DNA of 64,000 nucleotides from Pythium myriotylum (lineage: Eukaryota; Oomycota; Peronosporomycetes; Pythiales; Pythiaceae). Below, one piece after another: positions 58,120 through 64,000 of the stretch. Below the pieces are notes generated by a model. The model was not told the origin of the DNA and made no database searches. It saw nothing but the letters and a program-made list of their open reading frames with translations. Within the stretch, counting starts at the first letter, position 1. Each line of letters opens with the position of its first letter. The stretch lies in contig JALJCQ010000011.1 in the NCBI GenBank assembly GCA_023091665.1, positions 558,001 to 622,000 on the forward strand, read 5' to 3'. A program made the translations under genes and the position numbers.

Positions 58120-58571
58120 CGCGCGACAAGCAGTTGCTTGACTTTGTCGCGGACACGGTATTCAGGATGGAAGGGAAGTAAGAGTGCCGTGTGACCCCGT
58201 GTATCAAGATTATGTGAGTCATACTCACTCGCTCGATGCGTGGGGTATAATAACTGTCTCCGACGGTAGTTGATGGATTTTCGAGGCTCGCTCTTTCTGA
58301 GGGCTCAAGGTCGTCACCGCATACAAAGAAAACGTGGGAGCGTTTCTTACAACTTCTACGAATCACGATTAATGTTATTGTTGAGAACAAAATCTTGAAG
58401 GGTCGCCCTCGACTTCAAGTGTTGTAGTCAACACTATTTCGGCTGACAATGCAGCGGGTGATGACCCACATGGGACGTGCGCCGTCAGCAACGGCGAGAT
58501 GCCGCCGTTGGGGTCTTTCTCCGTTCCATTCTCGACTTTTTGTCGTGGGCGCGCCGTAGTCGCCGGACGAG

Positions 58572-59171
58572 ATGATTAGCCAGCAGTCGGTCGATGCCAT
58601 GTGCCGAGTCTGGAAGGACGGGGTTCACACTGCCACGCACATGTTGCTCAATCTCGGGCGCCTTTACAAGATCCGAGTGTCTGTGCCAGATCAAGCGAGC
58701 CCGTTGACCGAGATCTCCCAACTCGGCTTCGACCTGCTCCCGCTCTTCGGATCGCATGTATTCTCCGTCAAAGAAGTCAGGCCGTTTGGCCACACGAGTG
58801 TTCGCGTACGTTTTTTACCCGTAGAGCGGGATACACCAGTCATAAGACAGGAGCCACTAGATGGGATCCACAAAGAAGACGTGCTCGCGGGCATCGATGG
58901 GGGTGATCTGCTGCTAACCCCAATACCTGACCGTCGCCAGCTGCGCAGCAAGATTCTCAGTGCGTGCGCTACAGTGCGTTTACGCGGAGCAGAGGCCATG
59001 GTTCTCACCTTTGTGCGCCTGGACTCGCCAAAGGAGGAAAGCATCACTGATATACGAGTGTTCAACGACGCCATCGAGAGCCTCGACACCGTTCTCAGTC
59101 TCGCCAAGGTGCACTACGATGAACTGCTCAGACTCAACCGAACGACCGAACGATTGTCACAAGACAACTAA
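58572..59171 (+). CDS. Array ORF copy 56 (last copy, at the array edge)
   Basis: Complete 199-aa ORF identical to copy 1. Only 11 bp of array sequence follow its TAA before the array stops at 59182, so this copy lacks the normal spacer and any 3' signal in it. Its transcript, if made, would end in foreign DNA, and the out-of-frame tail seen after other copies is absent. Confidence 0.52.
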   Translation: MISQQSVDAMCRVWKDGVHTATHMLLNLGRLYKIRVSVPDQASPLTEISQLGFDLLPLFGSHVFSVKEVRPFGHTSVRVRFLPVERDTPVIRQEPLDGIHKEDVLAGIDGGDLLLTPIPDRRQLRSKILSACATVRLRGAEAMVLTFVRLDSPKEESITDIRVFNDAIESLDTVLSLAKVHYDELLRLNRTTERLSQDN

Positions 59172-59182
59172 CGCGCGACAAG

Positions 59183-59334
59183 AAAAACGTTCCCACGTGC
59201 GAATGGTATCTACGGATACGTTGCTCACACGCGACGCTATTAAGGAATGGGATAGGATTCAGCGAACTTCCTGCTCTTACGCTCTGTTATTGAGCTCGTG
59301 GGAGTGAAGCCATTCACCCGCAACTCTGGTGGAA
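59183..59334. other. Array-edge DNA without a recognisable gene
   Basis: Unique DNA directly right of the array. The first 20 bases contain AAACG.TCCCACGT-like sequence that resembles the reverse complement of unit phase 470-487. No gene was seen. Confidence 0.4.
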
Positions 59335-59834
59335 TTACGCATACATCAACGTCTTTAAGACCTCCAGCCTTGAAGCGCAAGACACGCCTTTATTGTTCTT
59401 ATCCCCATAGTCTCCAATATGGTTGATGGACTTGCCCCGGTCGAAACACGCTTGAATCGCGAAGAGGAATCTGGGTAGCTTGTCGTCGTCGTGTTCTGCA
59501 AACTCGATCTCGATGCGTGCCATAGGGCATCTTCGATTTGGGTCAGTGTTGACTTCTCGGGCCATGGGACCTTGTGTTCTTCGCTCGGTACTTCCCCATC
59601 GACTAGCCATCTGCCATTGGCTTCGACTTCGTAGTTCACATCGCTACTGCATTTACTGCGTAGCTTCACCGTGCAAGTCCAATCAGTGTGCTCGAAGTCG
59701 GCAAAAGCTGTTCTCCTCTTTGGCCAGACTTGGACCGTGCATCTTGGTGCTCAAATTTGTGAGAAAGACAATGGTGCTGCTTGTTGCCAGCGCGATTGAC
59801 TCCTCTCTGTTCTCTGCGTCCACCCTGTACACAG

Positions 59835-59838
<4 letters not shown>
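59335..59838 (-). pseudogene. Decayed protein-coding fragment spread over three frames
   Basis: Read on the minus strand, three successive stretches in different frames each look protein-like. They are about 59838-59690 (VYRVDAENREESIALATSS and on), about 59705-59516 (DFEHTDWTCTVKLRSK, VNYEVEANGRWLVDGEVPSE) and 59522-59335 (ARIEIEFAEHDDDKLPRFLF, ending in TGA/TAA context after LMYA). The second and third overlap where DALWHA meets MARIEIEF. A TGA interrupts the second frame upstream. The simplest reading is one gene with at least two frameshifts. I do not recognise the family. The poly-C run abuts its 5' side, so its upstream part is lost or interrupted. Confidence 0.35.

Positions 59839-59869
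<31 letters not shown>
59839..59869. repeat. 31-base poly-C tract
   Basis: An uninterrupted run of 31 C on the plus strand (G on the minus strand), capable of G-quadruplex or i-motif structure. It produces spurious proline-run and glycine-run ORFs on the two strands. Its length is likely unstable in replication and sequencing. Confidence 0.95.
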
Positions 59870-59871
<2 letters not shown>

Positions 59872-59910
59872 CATGCATGGCACGCTTAGAACTGGCGGCT
59901 TGCCTATTCT

Positions 59911-60222
59911 CAGCTGTGACACATTGCTCGATCTGGTTGTCATTGACCACTAGTGAGTCTACCCATGGCACTCATCTCTTTCTCGCACATAACTTACCTT
60001 TGTGATATGTACTTTAGAGCGCGGCGCTTGACTCGGCGGCTCGCGGGAGGTGTCAAGCGTGGCGTAAAAATCATTAAGATCGGAATCGCGTCTGCCAGAT
60101 GCTTTCAATGCGCTGTGCCAAGTACATCTCACAAGGTAAATTATGTGCGAGAAAGCGATGAATGCCATGCGTAGACTCACTAGTGGCCTATGACGACCAG
60201 ATCGAGCCATGTTTCACAGCTG
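59911..60222. repeat. Long imperfect inverted repeat (foldback or MITE-like)
   Basis: The left arm 59911-60014 matches the reverse complement of 60120-60222 over about 103 bp with roughly 12 differences and one indel by eye. Both outer ends begin CAGCTGTGA. The central loop (60015-60119) is 105 bp and unrelated. The arms share blocks such as CCACTAGTGAGTCTAC and TTTCTCGCACATAA. The structure would fold into a stem of about 100 bp. No clear target-site duplication is visible. It lies exactly where the pogo-like transposase loses homology, so it may be an insertion into that element or part of the element's own end. Confidence 0.8.
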
Positions 60223-61164
60223 AATGTAGTTGAGTTCAAAATCAGTTTGAATTTGAACATGTGAACATAATGTAGTACCTTGTGTGATGTGGGTCCAGCT
60301 GTTATCCAGCAAAAGGATGACTGGAAACTCGATTTTATTGGCGATAAGTTGGCGGTGGATATGGTGCAGCCACAGCTTGAACACATCTTGGTTGCCGAAG
60401 CCCTTGGGGGCTCCAATCAGGCAGGTGTTTGGGATGAATATCGCGTCGACGTCTATGTTGAGAATACGGTTGCTTGGGACGATAATCATCGGCGCTGGCG
60501 CAAACCCCGCTGCGCTAATTGCAGCTACAACCTTCATGCGAAAGTTAGCCTTCATTTCCTTGGTCCACACGATTGGCGACACTCTAATCGCAACAACCGT
60601 CTTCCGCGAGTTGCCGGGGGGAAAATGATGTCTCATCCATATTGAACATGCGCGTGGAGCCGATGCGGTGCTCGATCACGAGCTTGGCGAGTGTCCCAAA
60701 CAGCGTATTGACCACTGCCTGGTCCACGACATGGCGGACGCGTGCAATCGTCTGCGCTCGGGGGTCGGCAAGCTCTGGGTGCCGACCACGAAACCGCTTT
60801 TGTACCAGCCTGAGGTGAGAGGTTTGCTGGCAGTGGTGGACCGAGTTGACGCGGCGTCGATTCGAACTTTGATCTCGTTGGCTCTACGAAGAATCTCTCG
60901 TCGGGTCGGTGGCAGTCCAGCACGCTGCATTTCTGCCACCCACTCCACGATGTCTCGCTCAATCCCGTCTGGAACAACAGGTTTCGTGCCACGACACTTG
61001 CTGGACAAACTGCCAGACTCACGAAGCTGCTTCTTTTTCTTTAACAGAGCACGCAAGCTAACAGGCGATGTCGCGGCTACGTGGGCGTGGGTCTCGCCGT
61101 TGCTGACCCTCTCAAGAGCATCACGAAGCTCTTGCTTGCTGTGGCGACCTCGAGGCCGCCCCAT
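60214..61164 (-). pseudogene. pogo-like (Tc1/mariner superfamily) transposase, frameshifted and truncated
   Basis: ATG at 61164 (MGRPRGRHSK). The N-terminal part, about residues 5-110, reads as the HTH/CENP-B-like DNA-binding region typical of pogo transposases: KQELRDALERVSNGE, then AEMQRAGLPPTRREILRRAN, then GWYK. Near 60797 the homologous reading moves to another frame (RFRGRHPELADPRAQTIARV, then STRMFNMDETSFSP). That segment contains the first catalytic Asp (codon 60637-60635). Near the six-base G/C run at 60616-60621 it returns to the first frame (GNSRKTVVAIR and on) and reaches ILLLDNSWTHI with the second catalytic Asp at 60306-60304. After 60286 homology is lost, and the third acidic residue and C-terminus are missing. 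The ORF then drifts to a stop at 60214. The DDE_1 pattern and HTH make the family call fairly safe. The copy cannot make an active transposase. Confidence 0.8.
60234..60258. repeat. AT-rich short inverted repeat
   Basis: GTTCAAA (60234-60240) and TTTGAAC (60252-60258) are perfect inverted copies, between the foldback arm and the last recognisable transposase codon. It may mark the rearrangement point that truncated the transposase. Confidence 0.4.
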
Positions 61165-61409
61165 CACCACCCGGAACCGAACTGGGCCAATCAGTGACTG
61201 GTAACTAGCAGTCACTCGCCATTTCCTGGACCACTAATTTTCAAAATCTAATACTACACAGCAAAACTTGATTTAGTCGTGCCCAAAACAGGTCCCAAAT
61301 CGAGCGGCCAAACAAATGCACTGATTCGCTCAAATTGCCATCAGATTGGCTGCGAGTCAAAATCGTGAACCAAACTGGGGTCATGCACGAAAGTGGTCAA
61401 ACACGCACC
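61165..61409. other. A/T-richer DNA upstream of the transposase, no gene seen
   Basis: Probably the 5' end and flank of the pogo-like element. GTG- and TTG-started frames extend into it but no ATG ORF or clear terminal inverted repeat was found. Confidence 0.3.
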
Positions 61410-61515
61410 GCAAAATGCTGATGGATTCAGCACCCTGAAAAGTTCGGCAGGGTGCATTTTGCCTTATATGAGGAACGACCTATCAGCACTCAGCACCCAG
61501 ATTTTGCACCCAGTT
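61410..61515. repeat. Cluster of inverted and direct GCACCC / ATTTTGC motifs
   Basis: GCAAAATGC (61410-61418) and GCATTTTGC (61454-61462) are perfect inverted copies, and GCACCCTG (61430-61437) and CAGGGTGC (61448-61455) nested inside are too. The right side is contiguous (CAGGGTGCATTTTGC) while the left is split by about 13 bp, as if a 15-bp inverted repeat had been interrupted. TCAGCAC and ATTTTGCACCCAG-like copies continue to about 61515. It may be a decayed transposon terminus. Confidence 0.5.
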
Positions 61516-61525
61516 TTGGAACAAC

Positions 61526-61939
61526 TCAGATTGATTGTTGGCGCCAAAAAGTCAAAAAGTGCAAATGTTGGTTTAGAAGATCAGTCTCAGAGGGCATGGT
61601 ATGGGTCGGGGCTCTCGGCCCAAACGGAAGGAAAGGACCCGACGTGTAGAACGACTTGCGAATAGTAGGAGGAGGTTCAAAGGGGACGTACGGCCACTCC
61701 ACCCACTGCCAATCGTCTTGTTCGTCGCTCTTCTTGCCGAAGTCGATCACAGTTCTTGTCCCATGTCTGGTGCGTTGATGCGAGGGTACGGCTTTCCCAC
61801 ACAAAACTGCACGCGGTTCAAAATGGGACGCTCGATATTGTTCTACCTGTTTTAACTTGTACTCGACTGTCTGGTCGAGTTGGAGGCGTTGCGGTGGCAT
61901 GACCGAAAATGGCGCGAACGTGACCTCACAATTGAACAT
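61526..61939 (-). CDS. Unrecognised ORF, 137 aa, possible gene remnant
   Basis: First ATG at 61939 (MFNCEVTFAPF), open to a stop at 61526. The middle is hydrophilic and coding-like (TVIDFGKKSDEQDDWQWVEW), with Trp-rich and Pro-rich parts (PYVPFEPPPTIRKS). The C-terminal third is less convincing. No family, signal peptide or membrane segment was recognised. A CCAAT-like sequence lies about 60-70 bp upstream on the other side (GACCAATGAGAG near 62004-62016), but no clear initiator was seen. It may be a fragment of a transposon protein or a non-coding frame. Confidence 0.3.
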   Translation of the reverse strand: MFNCEVTFAPFSVMPPQRLQLDQTVEYKLKQVEQYRASHFEPRAVLCGKAVPSHQRTRHGTRTVIDFGKKSDEQDDWQWVEWPYVPFEPPPTIRKSFYTSGPFLPFGPRAPTHTMPSETDLLNQHLHFLTFWRQQSI

Positions 61940-62058
61940 GACCACCCACTTTTGGGATATGGCCTGTGGGCACCCACCTCAAACGCCAAAATTATCAAAT
62001 CTGATTGACCAATGAGAGCGCACTAGGATGTATATAATGAATGCATTTTTGATAGGGT

Positions 62059-62922
62059 CTAAATCAAGGTCTCACGGCACGACGTGATTGGGCAAATATA
62101 GAAATGTGTGACATGTGTTTGACGTGCACCATACAGTTTGACCAGTGCTTTGGCGCGGCAGTGACTCATGTGATCTTTGGACTCGATATCCCGTGCACGA
62201 ACAGTCAAATAGTACGGGTGGATCCCACAGCTTGGGTGACCAAAATGCCATAAATCCCACATTGGCTCCATGTGGACCGCACCGGGAATCTCCAGCCCCT
62301 CGGCACTGCGTGTCACAGAGTGCCATCATTCCAAAGCCATGACTTCCATCTTTCACGTTGCACATCCGTGTCCCTGGTTCTGAGCCATCATCTCTCGAAA
62401 ACTATTTACGGCGGGAATCATGAAATTGTTGGAGCCGTTCATCAACGTCTCTGGTAGTCAGTGGCAAAAGTCCTTGGATAGCAACACTTTGACGTAATTT
62501 CTCAACGACCACGTCCGAGAACGGCAGCGCCTCGAGCGTGGACTGCAGTTTTTCGAGCTCGCCTCCGATCTCTTTCACCCTGGCAGCGATCGCTAGTGCG
62601 GCGGTATTCCGGTTGCTCGTAACCACACCAGGAAATTTGGCCAGCAGCCAGTCCCGCATGATGTCAGTATTTGACGAGTACGTACGCATTGTACTCGCGT
62701 TCGTGCGTCTTGCTTCGAGTAGCTCCGCGATTGCTGTGCCTTCATACTCGTAACCACACCAGGAAATTTGGCCAGCAGCCAGTCCCGCATGATGTCAGTA
62801 TTTGACGAGTACGTACGCATTGTACTCGCGTTCGTGCGTCTTGCTTCGAGTAGCTCCGCGATTGCTGTGCCTTCATCTGCGCCAAGATCTGTCTCCGCCT
62901 TGCGTTTTTGATCTCGCGCCAT
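62059..62922 (-). pseudogene. Crypton/GCR1_C-like gene, broken by a tandem duplication and frameshifts
   Basis: ATG at 62922 (MARDQKRKAETDLGADE). About residues 20-60 (EARRTNASTMRTYSSNTDIM, then RDWLLAKFP) resemble a core-binding-type helical domain of tyrosine-recombinase elements. A 130-bp duplication then shifts the frame. Past it the original frame resumes at NRNTAALAIAARVKEIGGEL with a likely coiled coil (LEKLQSTLEAL) and stops at 62402 (HDSRRK). Downstream, in another frame and without its own early ATG, lies EPMWDLWHFGHPSCGIHPYY (about 62268-62209). This is a W-x2-W-x-FG-x-P-x5-P block like GCR1_C-type DNA-binding domains of Crypton-derived and oomycete repeat proteins, followed by RARDIESKDHMSHCRAKALV. 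The open frame ends at 62059. No R..HxRH..Y recombinase core is present. The order helical N-terminus then GCR1_C fits a Crypton derivative; that identity is inference from motif memory. Confidence 0.45.
62616..62876. repeat. Perfect 130-bp tandem duplication
   Basis: 62616-62745 and 62747-62876 are identical as read, with one extra A (62746) between; the offset is 131 bp. Because 131 is not a multiple of three, it shifts the reading frame of the minus-strand gene across it. Perfect identity means a very recent event or an assembly error. Confidence 0.95.
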
Positions 62923-62931
62923 GATGGATTG

Positions 62932-62942
62932 CTGCAGAATGA
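62932..62942 (-). promoter_or_regulatory. Possible initiator of the broken Crypton-like gene
   Basis: On the minus strand TCATTCTGCAG lies about 10 bp upstream of the ATG at 62922. It matches the oomycete Inr half (TCATTYYNCA), but a T-rich second element is absent, and the leader would be very short. Confidence 0.3.
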
Positions 62943-63593
62943 CAACGAACCGTCGCGAGGCAGCCGAGATAGCTGTGCTATCAAAGACACAACGAACCAG
63001 GCGCCTTCTCAGGTTCAATACTCAATCCAAGTATAACGGAGGGGGTTGCATCTTGATTTGAGGCATTTTTTGATAGGATTCTTATCAAGCATGGGCTCCA
63101 AAACTTGCTCTATCAAAGTTGCTACAGATACTCTTATTGATTCGGCACCTTTTAAATCTGATTGAGGGAGGGTTGCCGAATCTATCGCCGTTTTGCGGTA
63201 TCGTGTAACGTATTGCAGCAGATTATGAGCGCAAATCGGGAACCTTAGCTTTTTGGCCATAAATTTACACAGGTGGTTGAGAATTTGGCAATTAAACCAT
63301 GCCCGGATAGCTGAAATAAGCGACTAGAACGTGATGATATCCAAACCCTTAGTGAAGCAGGTTAGTTGTCACACCTGCCCTTGCCAGTCGAAAATTCGGC
63401 TATTTCCAACATCAGTTTATGGCGGGGCCACTAATCGCACGTAAGACCACTATTCGAAGCATTATGTGATAGACGGGACAAAAAACATGTGGGAACAAAC
63501 GAAAGATATATTTTTTCAGTAACTACAGGGTGAAAGTCAGCTGCTCCGGTTGGATTCTGGGGTCCAGCTTGAAGTCCACCACCAGGCATGAGT
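62943..63593. other. No supported gene; A/T-rich DNA with short repeats
   Basis: An 81-codon minus frame (63260-63015) starts with ATG but uses A/T-ending codons, unlike the better genes here, and resembles nothing known to me. GCATTTTTTGATAGGATTCT near 63063-63082 resembles GCATTTTTGATAGGGTCT near 62043-62060, so similar short sequences lie on either side of the Crypton-like remnant. TTGATA and TATCAA at 63071-63089 form a short inverted repeat. Confidence 0.3.
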
Positions 63594-63737
63594 TTAGCCG
63601 TCGGAAGCTTCGAGGTCGTCGTTTGTCAGCAAGCTGCGCTTGACGTCGACTGTCTTGCGCCGGCGTGGCTTGGCATCAATCTCTGCTACAGCCGCCTCGA
63701 AATCCTCTGGAGTCCACATCTTCCTCTTCATTCTCAT
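63594..63737 (-). CDS. Possible small gene or 5' exon, 47 aa
   Basis: ATG at 63737 (MRMKRKMWTPEDFEAAVAEI) to stop at 63594 (ends NDDLEASDG). The composition is acidic/basic and coding-like; GC-ending codons predominate. I chose this ATG over the in-frame one at 63869 because an initiator-like CCATTCCACC (minus strand, 63777-63768) and a CCAAT box (63845-63841) lie between them. It is very short and may be a first exon or the N-terminal stub of a transposon gene. The function is not recognised. Confidence 0.35.
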   Translation of the reverse strand: MRMKRKMWTPEDFEAAVAEIDAKPRRRKTVDVKRSLLTNDDLEASDG

Positions 63738-63767
63738 GCTTGGACTCCAAGCAATGTGTGACTCTGG

Positions 63768-63777
63768 GTGGAATGGG
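63768..63777 (-). promoter_or_regulatory. Initiator-like element before the 47-aa ORF
   Basis: CCATTCCACC on the minus strand fits the oomycete Inr (YCATTYYNC), about 30 bp before the ATG at 63737. Confidence 0.4.
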
Positions 63778-63840
63778 CCATAAACTGCTGCCACAAAACT
63801 CCCGCCAATCATTAATACCAATTCAGGAATAATTGATGCT

Positions 63841-63845
63841 GATTG
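63841..63845 (-). promoter_or_regulatory. CCAAT box
   Basis: Minus-strand TTAGCCAATCAGC, about 65 bp upstream of the initiator-like element at 63777, a usual CCAAT-box distance. Confidence 0.35.
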
Positions 63846-63869
63846 GCTAATCTCACTTTTTGCGCTCAT

Positions 63870-64000
63870 AAATTGACGTCGCTCCTGTTGTCATTTTCAC
63901 CAAATTTTGTGGAACTGGCAGTGAAACTGGAAGATATCCAAATCGTTTTTGATTTGGTTTTAGGCCAGTCAGAGAAGGCAAAGAGATTCTTGTCTGTCCG
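63870..64000. other. Right window edge, no gene seen
   Basis: Contains CCAAATCGTTTTTGATTTGG (63940-63959), a near-palindrome; nothing else recognised. Confidence 0.3.

Larger units (their letters stand above)
1..59182 (+). repeat. Giant tandem array of a 1,052-bp gene-bearing unit (56.26 copies)
   Basis: The same 1,052-bp sequence recurs head to tail with a constant period from base 1 to 59182, where identity to the unit stops between 59182 and 59183 at unit phase 270 (phase 1 = base 1). The left end lies outside the window. Every unit carries one 600-bp ORF (phase 712 to 1052, continuing to phase 259 of the next unit) and a 452-bp spacer (phase 260-711). No indel was found. Variable sites seen by reading are phase 263 (A/G, many copies), phase 459 (G/A, seven copies), phase 291 and 515 (one copy each) and four sites within the ORF. 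Such uniformity points to recent amplification or strong homogenisation. Alternatives to a true gene family are a megasatellite with an incidental ORF, or an array whose copy number was altered in assembly. Confidence 0.99.

Noticed and set aside
1..59182. CRISPR array or rDNA repeat
   Set aside because: The unit is 1,052 bp with no variable spacers between short repeats, and no conserved rRNA or tRNA sequence was found in it.
59480..59953. Plus-strand 157-aa and 74-aa frames with a proline run
   Set aside because: The proline run is just the translated poly-C tract; these are shadows of a minus-strand decayed fragment.
59953..60210. ORFs of 73 and 83 aa on opposite strands that resemble each other
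   Set aside because: Their likeness (FSHITYL and FSHIIYL) follows from the two arms of the inverted repeat, not from gene duplication.
60668..61204. Plus-strand 178-aa frame and minus-strand 129-aa frame over the transposase
   Set aside because: They are alternative frames of the pogo-like coding region, which has clear family motifs.
61165..61215. Extending the transposase start to 61215
   Set aside because: That start is GTG; the first ATG, followed by a basic MGRPRG start typical of DNA-binding proteins, is at 61164.
63015..63260. 81-aa minus-strand ORF
   Set aside because: A/T-ending codons, no motif and no initiator; more likely a chance frame in A/T-rich DNA.

Overview
The window looks like nuclear DNA of a filamentous eukaryote, most likely an oomycete (Phytophthora or a relative). 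This is inferred from three kinds of evidence: GC-ending codon preference in the best ORFs, initiator-like sequences of the oomycete type (CCATTC/TCATTC followed by a pyrimidine/T-rich element) a short distance upstream of ATGs, and transposon debris of pogo-like and Crypton/GCR1_C-like character. No bacterial operon structure, rRNA or tRNA was seen.

Region 1 (1-59182, 92% of the window) is one head-to-tail tandem array. The unit is exactly 1,052 bp and recurs 56.26 times without a single indel that I could detect. The array runs off the left edge, so its true size is larger. Each unit holds one complete 600-bp ORF (199 aa, ATG to TAA, + strand) and a 452-bp spacer. The spacer carries several short inverted repeats and, 33 bp before the ATG, an oomycete-like initiator. 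There are 56 complete ORFs and one 3' fragment at the left edge. I do not recognise the protein; it has no signal peptide or membrane segment. I found only eight variable sites: four in the ORF (two replacement, two silent) and four in the spacer. Their distribution along the array is patchy and block-like, as expected from unequal exchange, gene conversion or block duplication.

Region 2 (59183-64000) is a mosaic of decayed sequence. Working rightward from the abrupt array edge it contains: a decayed three-frame protein fragment (- strand); a run of 31 C; a long imperfect inverted repeat (about 103-bp arms around a 105-bp loop); a frameshifted, C-terminally truncated pogo-like transposase pseudogene (- strand); a small cluster of repeated and inverted motifs; an unrecognised ORF (- strand); a broken Crypton/GCR1_C-like pseudogene (- strand) disrupted by a perfect 130-bp tandem duplication; and a short possible gene with its own CCAAT box and initiator (- strand).

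The array is the item of real interest: a gene-per-unit, megasatellite-scale tandem family under strong homogenisation next to transposon-rich DNA. Whether the 199-aa ORF is an expressed, dosage-amplified gene or a passenger of a satellite cannot be settled from sequence alone. Evidence for a real gene is the initiator, the G at -3, the in-frame stop just upstream of the ATG, the codon choice, and a silent change in copy 33 that kills the antisense ORF but not the sense one.
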